A DNA stretch of 64,000 nucleotides from an uncultured Bacteroidales bacterium (GCA_900316955.1 ONEX01000005.1:146681-210680); one strand, 5' to 3'. Shown: positions 8,569 through 18,839, counted from the first letter of the stretch. Notes: a model not told the origin generated them from the letters alone. Numbers and translations: made by a program.

Positions 8569-9198
8569 TTACAGGATCAGATCCTCCGCTTTCCGCTTGG
8601 GGACGAAGTGGACGCCGTCCTTCCGGTAATAGGTAAGGGATTCGCCGGCGTCGACAGGCTTCAGGTAGATGTTTTCAGCGCCCTTGCCGATGGCGATTAC
8701 CAGGAGGGGAGTCAGTTCCAGACCGAGCGCTGCCTGCAGTTTTCCGGGGTCGAAGGCGCGGATGATCAGGCCGTTCAGGCCCATTTCGACGGCCTTCAGC
8801 AGCAGGCTCTGCGCGGCGATGCCGAGGTCGATGTCCAGGACCGGGTTCTCCGGAACCGTGCTGCAGACGACCAGGAAGGCGCGGGGCTCCGTGCCCGGGA
8901 AGGGAAGATGCAGTTCCGGGAGCGCGGCGCCCATCCGGATCAGGGGCAGGACCTTGTCGCTTTCCTCTTCCGTGACGAGCCGGTAGCGGAGCGCCTGCAG
9001 GTTCTTCCCGGAAGGGACCAGCGTGGTCACTTCCACCATTTTCATCAGTTCTTCGCGCGTGACCGTGCGGGACGGGTCGTAGCCGCGGTAGCTCCGGTTG
9101 CGGTGGAGGAGGGTGTCCAGCGACAGGTGGTTCCGTCTGATCACCGGCCGTTTTTCCCGGAGTTCCTCGAATTTCTTTTCCAAATAGTTGTCTGCCAT
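8569..9198 (-). CDS. nitroreductase-family flavoprotein
   Basis: 209 residues. The family features are an N-terminal RNRSYRGYDPSR FMN-binding segment (about 33-44), a VPSGKNLQALRY region near residue 61, and D.GIAAQSLLLKAVEMGLNGL near 120-140, which resembles the dimer/FMN-contact helix. It probably uses NAD(P)H and FMN to reduce an unidentified electrophile. The start ATG at 9198 sits only 3 nt after a TATCTTTGC -7 box, so its mRNA is probably leaderless. Confidence 0.87.
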   Translation of the reverse strand: MADNYLEKKFEELREKRPVIRRNHLSLDTLLHRNRSYRGYDPSRTVTREELMKMVEVTTLVPSGKNLQALRYRLVTEEESDKVLPLIRMGAALPELHLPFPGTEPRAFLVVCSTVPENPVLDIDLGIAAQSLLLKAVEMGLNGLIIRAFDPGKLQAALGLELTPLLVIAIGKGAENIYLKPVDAGESLTYYRKDGVHFVPKRKAEDLIL

Positions 9199-9201
9199 AT
9201 G

Positions 9202-9230
9202 GCAAAGATACGGATTTTTCTTATCTTCGC
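9202..9230. promoter_or_regulatory. ultra-compact divergent promoter pair
   Basis: Two -7 boxes lie back to back: minus-strand TATCTTTGC at 9202-9210 (start codon 9198) and plus-strand TATCTTCGC at 9222-9230 (start codon 9234). Each is separated from its start codon by exactly 3 nt. The whole divergent intergenic region is only 35 bp, so each -33 region must overlap the other gene's promoter or coding sequence. Confidence 0.78.
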
Positions 9231-9233
9231 ATT

Positions 9234-9998
9234 ATGAGAATCACCTTGCTGCAGACGGCTCCGGAGTGGGGGAATCCCGCCCGAAGCCGCGAGGATGCCC
9301 GCCGGATGCTGATGGGCACCCTGAAGACGGACCTCGTCGTCCTTCCCGAAATGTTTTCCACCGGATTCGTCACGGACCCTGTCGGGGTGGCCGAGGACGG
9401 AGAAGGGGACAGCCTCCGCTGGATGCAGGACTATGCCCGCAGCAAGGGCTGCGCCGTGGCGGGCAGCGTGTCCACGCAGGTGGACGGCACGTACCGCAAC
9501 CGTTTCTATTTCGTGTTCCCGGACGGCCATTACCAGTATTATGACAAGCATCACCTCTTCACTTATGCGGGCGAGCATCACCGGTACACCGCCGGCGAGG
9601 AGCGGGTGGTGGTGGAGCACGCCGGGTTCCGGATCCTCCTCCAGGTGTGCTACGACCTCCGGTTCCCCGTCTTCGCCCGGAACCGCCTGGTGGACGGCAA
9701 GCCGGACTACGACCTGATCCTGTATGTCGCCAGCTGGCCGCAGCAGCGGATCGACGCCTGGGATTCCCTCCTGAAGGCCCGCGCCATCGAGAATGTGTGC
9801 TATGTGGCGGGTGTGAACCGGGTGGGGAAGGACCCCGGAAACCTGTATTCCGGACATACCAGTTTGTACGGCCCGCGCGGAGAATTGCTTTCAATTTGTA
9901 AGGAAGGACGCATCGACATTATCGAATCTGAATTGAAACGCCCTGTCCTGGACCAATTCCGTCAGTCGTTCCCGGCCCTGTTGGATGCTGATTATTAA
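9234..9998 (+). CDS. carbon-nitrogen hydrolase, omega-amidase (YafV/Nit2) type
   Basis: 254 residues of the nitrilase superfamily with the complete Glu-Lys-Cys triad: E39 in LPEMF, K105 in DKHHLF and C139 in QVCYDLRFPVF. The DKHHLF...AGEHHRYTAG context matches YafV-type omega-amidases, which hydrolyse 2-oxoglutaramate or 2-oxosuccinamate to the 2-oxoacid and ammonia (metabolite repair after glutamine transamination). It is cytoplasmic. The start codon follows the -7 box by 3 nt. No gene partner is evident, and the BCAA leader begins about 75 bp downstream. Confidence 0.88.
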   Translation: MRITLLQTAPEWGNPARSREDARRMLMGTLKTDLVVLPEMFSTGFVTDPVGVAEDGEGDSLRWMQDYARSKGCAVAGSVSTQVDGTYRNRFYFVFPDGHYQYYDKHHLFTYAGEHHRYTAGEERVVVEHAGFRILLQVCYDLRFPVFARNRLVDGKPDYDLILYVASWPQQRIDAWDSLLKARAIENVCYVAGVNRVGKDPGNLYSGHTSLYGPRGELLSICKEGRIDIIESELKRPVLDQFRQSFPALLDADY

Positions 9999-10017
9999 GA
10001 TTTTTTACGAGTTTTTC

Positions 10018-10049
10018 TTGTTTTTTAAAAACTAATTACCCATCTTTGC
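10018..10049 (+). promoter_or_regulatory. promoter of the branched-chain amino acid operon
   Basis: A TTG at 10018-10020 is separated by 20 nt from CATCTTTGC (10041-10049), one mismatch to the TAnnTTTG consensus. Transcription would start near 10054, 20 nt before the leader peptide. Confidence 0.65.
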
Positions 10050-10073
10050 TCTCGGTAACGATTTGAAACTCCT

Positions 10074-10124
10074 ATGAACAGCGTACTCGTCATTGCCCTT
10101 GTCCTCATTCTCCTTGTCAAATAG
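10074..10124 (+). CDS. ilv operon leader peptide
   Basis: A 16-codon open frame encoding MNSVLVIALVLILLVK. Eleven of the 16 residues are the end products of the downstream operon (four Val, five Leu, two Ile). The stop codon TAG (10122-10124) lies 2 nt before the 5' arm of the antiterminator. This composition and position are those of a classical attenuation leader peptide: ribosomes stall on Val/Leu/Ile codons when charged tRNA is scarce. It is too short for ordinary gene callers. Confidence 0.88.
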   Translation: MNSVLVIALVLILLVK

Positions 10125-10126
10125 AC

Positions 10127-10199
10127 GCGGACTGGAAAGGCATGACGGTATAAAGATAACATCAACCCCTTCCAGTCCGCACTGGAAGGGGTGTTTTTT
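10127..10199 (+). promoter_or_regulatory. transcription attenuator of the ilv-leu operon
   Basis: Two mutually exclusive helices can be read. Terminator: CCCCTTCCAGT (10166-10176) pairs perfectly with ACTGGAAGGGG (10181-10191) around a CCGC loop, followed by TG and six T. Antiterminator: GCGGACTGGAA (10127-10137) pairs perfectly with TTCCAGTCCGC (10170-10180), consuming the 5' arm and loop of the terminator; two further G-C pairs follow a bulge. A ribosome that reaches the leader stop codon would cover the 10127 arm and allow termination, while stalling upstream frees it. ilvD starts 11 nt after the T-run. Confidence 0.88.
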
Positions 10200-10209
10200 A
10201 TAGTAGTGT

Positions 10210-12042
10210 ATGAAACATCCTTTCAGAAGCAGCGTCACCTTCGAGGGACGTAGGATGGCAGGCGCCCGGGCTCTCTGGGCGGCGGCGGGTATGAAACCGG
10301 AACAGGTGGGCAAGCCTGTGATTGCGGTCGTGAATTCCTTCACGCAGTTCGTACCCGGACACACGCACCTGCACGAGGCCGGCCAGCTGGTCAAGGCCGA
10401 GATCGAGCGCCTCGGCTGCTACGCGGCCGAATTCGACACCATCGCCGTGGACGACGGCATCGCCATGGGCCACGACGGCATGCTGTATTCCCTTCCTTCC
10501 CGCGAAGTCATCGCAGACAGCGTCGAGTACATGGTCAACGCCCACAAGGCCGATGCGATGGTCTGCATCAGCAACTGCGACAAGATCACGCCCGGCATGC
10601 TCATGGCCGCCATGCGGCTGAACATCCCGGCGGTCTTCGTCTCCGGCGGCCCGATGGAGGCCGGCGTGCTCGGCGACCGGAAACTGGACCTGATCGACGC
10701 GATGGTCCAGTCGGCGGACACCTCCCTGTCCGACGCCGAGGTCGCGAAGATCGAGGCGGCCTCCTGCCCGGGCTGCGGCTGCTGCTCCGGCATGTTCACG
10801 GCCAATTCGATGAACTGCCTGACCGAGGCCATCGGCCTCGCCCTTCCAGGCAACGGGTCGGTGCTCGCCACCCACAAGAACCGGAAGGAACTCTTCCGCA
10901 AGGCGGCCGCCCTCGTCGTGGAGAATGCCTGGAAGTACTATCGGGACGGTGACGAACGCGTCCTGCCCCGCAGCATCGCGACCCGCGCGGCGTTCCTGAA
11001 CGCCATGGCGCTGGACATCGCGATGGGCGGATCCACGAACACGGTCCTGCATCTGCTCGCCGTGGCCCAGGAGGCCGGCGTGGACTTCACGATGGCCGAC
11101 ATCGACGCACTCTCCCGGAAGGTCCCCTGCATCTGCAAGGTGGCCCCCAATACCGCGAAATACCATGTCCAGGATGTGAACCGCGCCGGCGGCGTCATCT
11201 CCATCCTCCGCGAACTGGCCGTGGCCGGTCTCATCGACACCACCCTTTACCGGGTGGATGGATCCTCCCTGTCGGAGACGATGGACCGCTATGCCATCCT
11301 GTCGGAGCAGGTGACGGACGAGGCCCTTCAGCTGTACCGCAGCGCCCCTGCCGGACGGTTCTCGACCCAGCTTGGCTCCCAAGAGACCTATTACAAGGAA
11401 CTGGACACCGACCGGGAGAACGGTTGCATCCGGTCCGTCGCCCACGCCTACACGAAGGACGGCGGACTGGCGGTGCTCCGGGGGAACATCGCGGCCGACG
11501 GCTGCGTCGTGAAGACGGCCGGCGTGGACGCTTCCATCTGGAAGTTCACCGGCCCGGCGAAGGTCTTCGACTCCCAGGAAGCGGCCTGTGACGGCATCCT
11601 GAGCGGGAAAGTGAAGAGCGGCGACGTCGTCGTGATCACCTACGAAGGCCCCCGCGGCGGTCCCGGCATGCAGGAGATGCTGTACCCGACCTCCTACCTG
11701 AAGTCGGTCCATCTGGGCAAGGAATGCGCCCTGCTGACCGACGGCCGTTTCAGCGGCGGCACCTCCGGCCTGTCCATCGGCCACATCTCGCCCGAGGCGG
11801 CGGCCGGCGGCGCCATCGGCCTGGTCCGGGACGGCGACCTCATCGAAATCGACATCCCCGCCCGTTCCATCCGCGTCCTTCTCCCCGAGGACGAGCTCGA
11901 GCGCCGGCGGCAGGAGGAACTCGCCCGCGGCGACAAGGCTTTCACGCCGCCGTTCCGCGTGCGCGAGGTCTCCAAGAGTCTGAAAGTGTACGCCCGGATG
12001 GTCAGCTCCGCCGACAAGGGCGCCGTGCGGGTCATTGATTGA
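10210..12042 (+). CDS. ilvD: dihydroxy-acid dehydratase
   Basis: 610 residues, full length for IlvD. It dehydrates 2,3-dihydroxy-isovalerate and 2,3-dihydroxy-3-methylvalerate to the 2-oxoacid precursors of Val/Leu and Ile. Iron-sulfur ligands are visible in SNCDKITPG and in the [11 protein letters not shown] motif. The C-terminal [16 protein letters not shown] signature is intact. It is the first structural gene after the attenuator and is followed after 20 bp by ilvB. The ATG at 10210 gives the expected [13 protein letters not shown]... N-terminus. Confidence 0.97.
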   Translation: MKHPFRSSVTFEGRRMAGARALWAAAGMKPEQVGKPVIAVVNSFTQFVPGHTHLHEAGQLVKAEIERLGCYAAEFDTIAVDDGIAMGHDGMLYSLPSREVIADSVEYMVNAHKADAMVCISNCDKITPGMLMAAMRLNIPAVFVSGGPMEAGVLGDRKLDLIDAMVQSADTSLSDAEVAKIEAASCPGCGCCSGMFTANSMNCLTEAIGLALPGNGSVLATHKNRKELFRKAAALVVENAWKYYRDGDERVLPRSIATRAAFLNAMALDIAMGGSTNTVLHLLAVAQEAGVDFTMADIDALSRKVPCICKVAPNTAKYHVQDVNRAGGVISILRELAVAGLIDTTLYRVDGSSLSETMDRYAILSEQVTDEALQLYRSAPAGRFSTQLGSQETYYKELDTDRENGCIRSVAHAYTKDGGLAVLRGNIAADGCVVKTAGVDASIWKFTGPAKVFDSQEAACDGILSGKVKSGDVVVITYEGPRGGPGMQEMLYPTSYLKSVHLGKECALLTDGRFSGGTSGLSIGHISPEAAAGGAIGLVRDGDLIEIDIPARSIRVLLPEDELERRRQEELARGDKAFTPPFRVREVSKSLKVYARMVSSADKGAVRVID

Positions 12043-12062
12043 ACGAACGATAACATTAGACT

Positions 12063-13766
12063 ATGATTACAGGTTCGGATGCATTGTGGCAGTCCCTCAT
12101 CGAAGAGGGCGTGGATACCGTCTTCGGGTATCCCGGCGGGCAGATTATGCCCGTGTACGACAGCCTGTGCGCTTATAAGGACCGTGTCCGCCATATCCTG
12201 GTGCGTCACGAGCAGGGAGCCATCCACGCGGCGCAGGGATTTGCCCGCGTGAAGGGCGATCCCGGCGTGGTGATCGTCACCTCCGGTCCCGGCGCGACCA
12301 ACGTCATTACCGGCGTCCATGACGCGATGACGGACTCCACCCCCGTGGTGGTCATCACCGGGCAGGTTTCCTCCGCCGCCCTGGGCACGGACGCCTTCCA
12401 GGAGGCCGATGTCATCGGCCTGACCGGCCCTATCAGCAAGTGGAACTACCAGATCCGCTCGGCGGACGAGGTGGCGTGGGCCGTGGCCCGGGCTTTCTAC
12501 ATCGCCCGGAGCGGCCGTCCCGGCCCTGTGGTCCTGGATTTCACCAAGGACGCGCAGGTGGGCCTGACGGACTTCAAATACGAGAAATGCAATTTCATCC
12601 GGAGCTACGTTCCCGACCCGAAGATCTCGGAAGTGGCCCTGAACAAGGCGGTCGCCCTCCTGAACGAGGCGGAGCGCCCCTTCGTCGTGTACGGCCAGGG
12701 CGTGGTCCTGGGCCATGCGGAGGAGGAGCTGAAGGCCTTCCTCGAGAAGGGGGACATCCCGGCGGGATCCACCCTCCTGGGCCTCAGCGCCTTGCCTTCG
12801 GATTTCCCGCTCTACCGCGGCATGATCGGCATGCACGGCAACGTGGCTCCGAATATCCTGACGAACACCTGTGACGTGCTGGTGGCCGTCGGCATGCGGT
12901 TCGACGACCGCGTGACCGGCACGGTCTCCACCTACGCGCGTCAGGCGAAGGTCATCCACATCGACATCGACACCTCCGAGATCGGGAAGATCATTCCCGT
13001 CGAGGTGGGTCTCCGCGGCGATGCCAAGAAGGTCCTCAAGGTCCTGACGGAGCGGATGAAAGCGCGGAAGCACCCCGCTTGGAACGCGAGTGTCGAGCGT
13101 TGCGATGCCGTGGAGAAGGAAAAGGTCATCGACCCGGAAGTGCACCCCGGCTCCGGCATGCTCCGGATGGGCGAGGTGGTGGACCGCGTGGTCCGCGCTT
13201 CCGACGAGAAGGCCGTCGTCGTGACGGACGTGGGCCAGAACCAGATGATGGGCGCCCGCTATTCCCGCTTCAAGCGCTCCCGGAGCTTCATTTCCTCCGG
13301 CGGCCTCGGCACGATGGGCTTCGGCCTGCCCGCCGCCATCGGCGCCAAGGTGGCCGAGCCGGGACGCCCCGTGTGCTGCTTCGTCGGCGACGGCGGCATC
13401 CAGATGACGATGCAGGAGTTCGGGACCATCATGCAGGAGCAGGTGGGCGTGAAGATCGTCCTGCTGAACAACAACTGGCTGGGCAACGTCCGCCAGTGGC
13501 AGGAGCTCTTCTTCGGCTGCCGCTACTCGGAGACCCGGATGCTGAACCCGGACTACGCGATGATCGCCCGCGCCTACGGCATCCCCTGCGTCACCGTGGA
13601 GAAGCGGGAGGAGCTGGATGCGGCCCTCGAGGCGATGTTCGCCGACGACAAGCCCTTCCTCCTGGACGTCCACGTCCTGGAAGAGGGGATGGTAATGCCC
13701 ATGGTGCCGCCCGGAAAGGGCATCCACCAGATCATGATTACGGAAAACGAATGGTACAATGGATAG
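12063..13766 (+). CDS. ilvB: acetolactate synthase, large (catalytic) subunit
   Basis: 567 residues with the three ThDP-enzyme domains. The N-terminal Pyr domain has GYPGGQIMP and the conserved glutamate in VRHEQGAIHAAQGFAR. The middle FAD-like domain has GMRFDDRVTG. The C-terminal PP domain has the metal-ThDP motif VGDGGIQM...LNNNWLG. It condenses two pyruvates, or pyruvate with 2-oxobutyrate. It overlaps ilvN by 8 bp, consistent with coupled synthesis of the two subunits. Confidence 0.97.
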   Translation: MITGSDALWQSLIEEGVDTVFGYPGGQIMPVYDSLCAYKDRVRHILVRHEQGAIHAAQGFARVKGDPGVVIVTSGPGATNVITGVHDAMTDSTPVVVITGQVSSAALGTDAFQEADVIGLTGPISKWNYQIRSADEVAWAVARAFYIARSGRPGPVVLDFTKDAQVGLTDFKYEKCNFIRSYVPDPKISEVALNKAVALLNEAERPFVVYGQGVVLGHAEEELKAFLEKGDIPAGSTLLGLSALPSDFPLYRGMIGMHGNVAPNILTNTCDVLVAVGMRFDDRVTGTVSTYARQAKVIHIDIDTSEIGKIIPVEVGLRGDAKKVLKVLTERMKARKHPAWNASVERCDAVEKEKVIDPEVHPGSGMLRMGEVVDRVVRASDEKAVVVTDVGQNQMMGARYSRFKRSRSFISSGGLGTMGFGLPAAIGAKVAEPGRPVCCFVGDGGIQMTMQEFGTIMQEQVGVKIVLLNNNWLGNVRQWQELFFGCRYSETRMLNPDYAMIARAYGIPCVTVEKREELDAALEAMFADDKPFLLDVHVLEEGMVMPMVPPGKGIHQIMITENEWYNG

Positions 13767-14319
13767 CGAAGTGAGAGAATACACGGTGACCATCTACACC
13801 GAGAACCAGATCGGCCTCCTGGCGCAGATCACGAACGTGTTCACGCGCCACGGCCTGAGCATCTGGAGCCTGTCCGCGGGCGCCACCTCCATGGAGGGCG
13901 TCCACAACATCACCATCGTGACCTCCGGCCTGGAGAAGAAGGTCCGCGAGAGCGTCCAGCAGATCGAGAAGCGCGTGGACGTGATCAAGGTCTTCTTCTA
14001 CACGTCTGACAAGATCGTGTACCGCGAGCTGTGCCTGTACAAGGTGCCCACCCCGGCCCTCCTCGAGTACGGCGACATCGAAACCCTGCTGAACCGCTAT
14101 CACGCGCGCATCGTGGAGATGAACAAGGTGTTCACGGTCATCCAGAAAACCGGCCTGTCCGACGAGACGGCCGCCCTGCATGACGACCTCAAGCCCATCG
14201 GCGTGCTGCAGTTCGTGCGTTCGGGCCGCATCGCGGTCTCCCGCGCCGAGCAAGAGCCCGTCTTCAAGTTCCTGAAGAAACGGGAAAGGGAAAGAAATCA
14301 ACAATTAAACAACAAATAG
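13759..14319 (+). CDS. ilvN: acetolactate synthase, small regulatory subunit
   Basis: 186 residues, the long bacterial form. The N-terminal ACT domain begins YTVTIYTENQIGLLAQITNVF (about 7-27) and contains the LSAGAT region where valine binds in homologues. The second half (YKVPTPALLEYG onward) is the C-terminal regulatory domain. It activates IlvB and gives feedback inhibition by valine (family knowledge). It ends 2 nt before ilvC. Confidence 0.93.
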   Translation: MDSEVREYTVTIYTENQIGLLAQITNVFTRHGLSIWSLSAGATSMEGVHNITIVTSGLEKKVRESVQQIEKRVDVIKVFFYTSDKIVYRELCLYKVPTPALLEYGDIETLLNRYHARIVEMNKVFTVIQKTGLSDETAALHDDLKPIGVLQFVRSGRIAVSRAEQEPVFKFLKKRERERNQQLNNK

Positions 14320-14321
14320 AC

Positions 14322-15371
14322 ATGGCAAAGATCAATTTTGGCGGTGTCGACGAGAACGTCGTGACCCGCGAGGAATTCACCCTGGAACATGCGCGCGAAG
14401 TCCTGAAGGACGAAACCATCGCCGTCATCGGCTACGGCGTGCAGGGCCCCGGACAGTCCCTGAACCTGAAAGACAACGGTTTCAAGGTCATCGTCGGCCA
14501 GCGCAAGGGCAAGACCTATGACAAGGCCGTCGCCGACGGCTGGGTCCCGGGCGTAGACCTCTTCGAGATCGAGGAGGCTTGCGAGAAGGGCACCATCATC
14601 CAGTTCCTGGTTTCCGACGCGGCCCAGATCGCGATCTGGCCCACGGTGAAGAAGCATCTCACCCCGGGGAAGGCCCTCTATTTCTCCCACGGCTTCGGCA
14701 TCACCTACAAGGAGCGCACGGGCATCGTCCCGCCCGCGGACGTGGACGTGATCATGGTCGCCCCGAAGGGCTCCGGCACCTCCCTGCGCCGGCTCTTCCT
14801 GCAGGGCCGCGGCGTGAACTCCTCCTACGCCGTGTATCAGGACGCCACCGGCCGCGCCCTCGAGCGCACGCTCGCGCTGGGTATCGGCGTGGGTTCCGGC
14901 TACCTGTTCGAGACCGACTTCAAGCGTGAGGTCTATTCCGACCTCACCGGTGAGCGCGGCACCCTGATGGGCGCGATCCAGGGCATCCTGTCCGCCCAGT
15001 ACGAGGTGCTCCGCGAGCACGGCCACAGCCCGTCCGAGGCCTTCAACGAGACCGTCGAGGAGCTCACCCAGTCCCTGATGCCGCTCTTCGCCGAGAAGGG
15101 CATGGACTGGATGTACGCGAACTGCTCCACCACCGCCCAGCGCGGCGCGCTGGACTGGATGGGCCCGTTCCACGACGCCACCAAGCCCGTGTTCGAGAAG
15201 CTGTACCAGCGGGTGGCCAGCGGCGAGGAGGCCCAGGTCTCCATCGACGCGAACTCCAAGCCGGACTATCGCGAGGGCCTGGAGAAGGAACTGAAGGCGC
15301 TCCGCGAGAGCGAACTCTGGCGCACCGGCGCCGCCGTCCGTAAACTGCGTCCCGAGGAGATCGACCGATGA
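14322..15371 (+). CDS. ilvC: ketol-acid reductoisomerase
   Basis: 349 residues. The N-terminal Rossmann domain contains [18 protein letters not shown], with GQRKGKTYD at the cofactor-specificity loop. The C-terminal knotted domain contains the metal-binding DLTGERGTL and EELTQS segments. It isomerises and reduces acetolactate and acetohydroxybutyrate. The sequence is the Bacteroidota form with a short C-terminus (class I size). The NADPH/NADH preference cannot be read with certainty. leuA overlaps its end by 4 bp. Confidence 0.96.
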   Translation: MAKINFGGVDENVVTREEFTLEHAREVLKDETIAVIGYGVQGPGQSLNLKDNGFKVIVGQRKGKTYDKAVADGWVPGVDLFEIEEACEKGTIIQFLVSDAAQIAIWPTVKKHLTPGKALYFSHGFGITYKERTGIVPPADVDVIMVAPKGSGTSLRRLFLQGRGVNSSYAVYQDATGRALERTLALGIGVGSGYLFETDFKREVYSDLTGERGTLMGAIQGILSAQYEVLREHGHSPSEAFNETVEELTQSLMPLFAEKGMDWMYANCSTTAQRGALDWMGPFHDATKPVFEKLYQRVASGEEAQVSIDANSKPDYREGLEKELKALRESELWRTGAAVRKLRPEEIDR

Positions 15372-16861
15372 GCGACCGGGTGTACATATTCGACACCACG
15401 CTCCGCGACGGGGAACAGGTCCCGGGATGCCAGTTGAACACTGTGGAGAAGATCCAGGTCGCCAAGGCCCTGGAGCTCCTCGGCGTGGACGTCATCGAGG
15501 CCGGTTTCCCGATCTCCAGCCCGGGTGATTTCAACTCGGTGGTGGAGATCTCCAAGGCGGTGACCTGGCCCACGGTCTGCGCGCTGTCGCGGGCCGTGGA
15601 GAAGGACATCGACATGGCCGCGGAGGCGCTCAAGTACGCCAAGCGGGGCCGGATCCACACCGGAATCGGCACGTCCGACTCGCACATCCGGTACAAGTTC
15701 AACTCCACCCGGGAGGAAGTGCTGGAGCGGGCCGTCCGCGCCGTCAAATACGCGAAGAAGTACGTCGAGGACGTGGAGTTCTACGCGGAGGACGCCGGCC
15801 GCACCGACAACGAGTTCCTCGCCCGCGTAGTGGAGGCCGTGATCAAGGCGGGCGCGACCGTCGTGAACATCCCCGACACGACGGGCTACTGCCTGCCGGA
15901 AGAGTTCGGCGCCAAGATCAAGTACCTGATGGAACACGTGGACGGGGTCCATAAGGCCATCATCTCCACGCACTGCCACAACGACCTGGGCATGGCGACG
16001 GCCAACACGATGGCCGGCCTGCTGAACGGCGCCCGCCAGTGCGAGGTCACGATCAACGGCATCGGCGAAAGGGCGGGGAACACCGCCCTGGAGGAGATCG
16101 CGATGATCCTGAAGGCCCATCACGGGATTCCGCTGGAGACGAACATCAACACCAAGCGCATCTATCCCACGAGCCGGCTCGTGTCGTCCCTGATGAACAT
16201 GCCGGTGCAGCCGAACAAGGCCATCGTGGGCAAGAACGCCTTCGCCCATTCGTCCGGCATCCACCAGGACGGCGTCTTGAAGAACGCCGAGACCTACGAG
16301 ATCATCGACCCGAAGGACGTGGGCATCGACACGAATTCCATCGTCCTGACGGCCCGCAGCGGCCGGGCGGCGCTCAAGTACCGCCTGGAAGTGAACGGCG
16401 TGAAATTGGACGAGAACAAGCTGGACGAGGTGTACGAGCAGTTCCTCCGCCTTGCCGACAGCAAGAAGGAGATCCACGACGATGACATCCTGATGCTCGC
16501 CGGGGCCGACCGGGCCTCCGCGCGCCGCATCAAGGTGGACTGGCTCCAGGCGACGAGCGGCATCGGCGTGAAGCCGGTGGCCTCCGTGGGACTGGACATC
16601 GCCGGGGAGAAGTTCGAGGCGGCCGCGACCGGCAACGGCCCGGTGGACGCCGCCATCAACGCGCTGCGGCAGATCGTGAAGCGTCATCTCACCATCAACG
16701 AATACACCATCCAGGGCGTCTCCAAGGGGTCCGACGACTGCTGCAAGGTCCATATGCAGGTGGAGAACGAGGGACGGGTGTACTACGGCTTCGGCGCTTC
16801 GACCGACATTGTGACGGCCTCCATCGAGGCTTATGTGGATTGTATCAACAAGATTGTATGA
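15368..16861 (+). CDS. leuA: 2-isopropylmalate synthase
   Basis: 497 residues. A DRE-TIM barrel starts at [13 protein letters not shown] (about 9-21) and has the metal-binding HCHNDLGMA motif near residue 200. NGIGERAGN follows, then the [14 protein letters not shown] subdomain and a C-terminal LeuA regulatory domain (about 370-497) for leucine feedback. It condenses acetyl-CoA with 2-oxoisovalerate. ATGA overlaps occur at both ends (ilvC, leuC). Confidence 0.95.
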   Translation: MSDRVYIFDTTLRDGEQVPGCQLNTVEKIQVAKALELLGVDVIEAGFPISSPGDFNSVVEISKAVTWPTVCALSRAVEKDIDMAAEALKYAKRGRIHTGIGTSDSHIRYKFNSTREEVLERAVRAVKYAKKYVEDVEFYAEDAGRTDNEFLARVVEAVIKAGATVVNIPDTTGYCLPEEFGAKIKYLMEHVDGVHKAIISTHCHNDLGMATANTMAGLLNGARQCEVTINGIGERAGNTALEEIAMILKAHHGIPLETNINTKRIYPTSRLVSSLMNMPVQPNKAIVGKNAFAHSSGIHQDGVLKNAETYEIIDPKDVGIDTNSIVLTARSGRAALKYRLEVNGVKLDENKLDEVYEQFLRLADSKKEIHDDDILMLAGADRASARRIKVDWLQATSGIGVKPVASVGLDIAGEKFEAAATGNGPVDAAINALRQIVKRHLTINEYTIQGVSKGSDDCCKVHMQVENEGRVYYGFGASTDIVTASIEAYVDCINKIV

Positions 16862-18252
16862 ACACCCTCTTTGACAAGATCTGGGACGCGCATGTCGTCC
16901 AGCACGTGGAAGGCGGGCCCGACCAGCTGTACATCGACCGGCTCTACTGCCATGAGGTGACGAGCCCGCAGGCTTTCGACGGTCTGCGCGAGCGGGGCAT
17001 CCGCTGCCTGCGTCCGGAAAAGATTATCTGCATGCCGGACCACAACACCCCGACCGAGGGCCAGGAGCGGCCCATCGAGGATCCGGTATCCAAGAAACAG
17101 GTGGATGCCCTCGCGGCCAACGCCGCCGAGTTCGGGCTCACGCACTACGGGATGATGGACCCGAACAACGGCATCATCCACGTCGTGGGGCCGGAGAAGG
17201 GCCTTTCCCTGCCCGGCATGACCATCGTCTGCGGTGACTCGCACACGTCCACGCATGGCGCCGTCGGTGCCGTGGCGTTCGGCATCGGCACCTCCGAGGT
17301 GGAGATGGTCCTGGCGTCGCAGTGCATCCTCCAGCAGAAGCCCAAGTCGATGCGCATCCGCATCGAGGGCGAACTCGGGAAGGGCGTGACCGCCAAGGAC
17401 ATGGCGCTTTTCCTGATGAGCAAGCTCACCACCAGCGGCGCGACGGGCTACTTCGTGGAGTACGCCGGTTCCGCGGTCCGGGCCCTGTCCATGGAAGGCC
17501 GCCTCACCCTCTGCAACCTGTCCATCGAGATGGGCGCCCGCGGCGGTTTCATCGCTCCGGACGAGACCACCTTCGCCTACCTCAAAGGCCGCGACTATGC
17601 GCCGAAGGGGGAGGACTGGGACAAGGCCGTCGCTGTCTGGAAGGAGCTCCGCAGTGACGCGGACGCCGTCTTCGACCGGGAAGTCCTCTTCGACGCGGCC
17701 GAGATCACCCCGATGGTCACCTACGGCACCAACCCCGGCATGGGCATCGCCATCACGGGCTACTTGCCCACGCTGGACGATATCCCTGTCGAGGCCCATG
17801 CCTCCTTCTGCAAATCCCTGAAATACATGGGCTTCCGTCCGGGTGACATGCTCCTCGGCAAGCCCGTGGACTACGTCTTCCTGGGCGCCTGCACGAACGG
17901 ACGCATCGAGGATTTCCGGGCGTTCGCGTCCATCGCCGCCGGCCGCAAGAAGGCGCCGGGCGTCGTGGCGTGGCTCGTCCCCGGCTCCTGGAAGGTCCGC
18001 CGCCAGATCGAGGAAGAAGGCCTGGACAAGATCCTGGAAGCCGCCGGCTTCGAGATCCGCCAGCCCGGCTGTTCCGCCTGCCTGGCGATGAACCCGGACA
18101 AGGTTCCCGCCGGCAAGTACTGTGTCTCCACGAGCAACCGGAATTTCGAGGGTCGCCAGGGCCCCGGTTCCCGGACGCTCCTCGCCAGCCCGCTCACGGC
18201 GGCCGCCGCGGCCGTCACCGGCTACATCACCGACCCCCGCGTACTGCTATGA
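16858..18252 (+). CDS. leuC: 3-isopropylmalate dehydratase, large subunit
   Basis: 464 residues, aconitase family. The [4Fe-4S] cysteines lie in [11 protein letters not shown] and [11 protein letters not shown], and the [11 protein letters not shown] motif near residue 125 is intact. With LeuD it isomerises 2-isopropylmalate to 3-isopropylmalate. The ATG at 16858 is chosen because it gives [14 protein letters not shown], the canonical N-terminus, and overlaps the leuA stop by 4 bp; an in-frame start 18 nt upstream would extend into leuA. Confidence 0.96.
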   Translation: MNTLFDKIWDAHVVQHVEGGPDQLYIDRLYCHEVTSPQAFDGLRERGIRCLRPEKIICMPDHNTPTEGQERPIEDPVSKKQVDALAANAAEFGLTHYGMMDPNNGIIHVVGPEKGLSLPGMTIVCGDSHTSTHGAVGAVAFGIGTSEVEMVLASQCILQQKPKSMRIRIEGELGKGVTAKDMALFLMSKLTTSGATGYFVEYAGSAVRALSMEGRLTLCNLSIEMGARGGFIAPDETTFAYLKGRDYAPKGEDWDKAVAVWKELRSDADAVFDREVLFDAAEITPMVTYGTNPGMGIAITGYLPTLDDIPVEAHASFCKSLKYMGFRPGDMLLGKPVDYVFLGACTNGRIEDFRAFASIAAGRKKAPGVVAWLVPGSWKVRRQIEEEGLDKILEAAGFEIRQPGCSACLAMNPDKVPAGKYCVSTSNRNFEGRQGPGSRTLLASPLTAAAAAVTGYITDPRVLL

Positions 18253-18839
18253 AACAGAAATTCGACATCATAGAAAGCACCTGCGTCCCGCTCCCGCTCG
18301 AGAACGTGGACACGGACCAGATCATTCCCGCCCGCTTCCTGAAGGCCACCACGCGGGACGAACGCTTCTTCGGCGACAACCTGTTCCGCGACTGGCGTTA
18401 CCAGCCGGACGGCACGCCGGATCCGGACTTCGTCCTGAACGATCCGAAGTACGGCGGCGAGATCCTCGTCGCGGGCCGGAACTTCGGCTCCGGCTCCAGC
18501 CGCGAGCACGCGGCCTGGGCCATCGCCGGCTATGGGTTCAAAGTGGTGATTTCCAGTTTCTTCGCGGATATCCACAAGAACAACGAGCTGAACAATTTTG
18601 TCCTGCCGGTGGTCGTGACCCCGGATTTCCTGGAGGAACTCTTCGCCTCCATCGAGGCGGATCCTGCGACGAAGGTCCGGGTGGACGTCCCGAACCAGAC
18701 CGTGACGAACCTCGCCACGGGCCGGAGCCAGTCCTTCGAACTGAACGCGTACAAGAAGTACTGCCTGATGAACGCGCTGGACGACATCGACTACCTGCTC
18801 CTGCAGAAGGACAAGATCGAAGCCTACGAGAACCGATGA
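18249..18839 (+). CDS. leuD: 3-isopropylmalate dehydratase, small subunit
   Basis: 196 residues with the LeuD signatures [14 protein letters not shown] (about 19-32) and [16 protein letters not shown] (about 78-93). It is the swivelling partner of LeuC. The start overlaps the leuC stop (ATGA), as does its own stop with the next gene, indicating tight translational coupling. Confidence 0.96.
   Translation: MKQKFDIIESTCVPLPLENVDTDQIIPARFLKATTRDERFFGDNLFRDWRYQPDGTPDPDFVLNDPKYGGEILVAGRNFGSGSSREHAAWAIAGYGFKVVISSFFADIHKNNELNNFVLPVVVTPDFLEELFASIEADPATKVRVDVPNQTVTNLATGRSQSFELNAYKKYCLMNALDDIDYLLLQKDKIEAYENR

Noticed and set aside
11694-13793. 699-codon minus-strand frame over ilvB
   Set aside because: Shadow of the coding strand; no start signal, promoter or recognisable motif.
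15266-16753. 495-codon minus-strand frame over leuA
   Set aside because: Shadow frame; composition is that of reverse-complemented codons.
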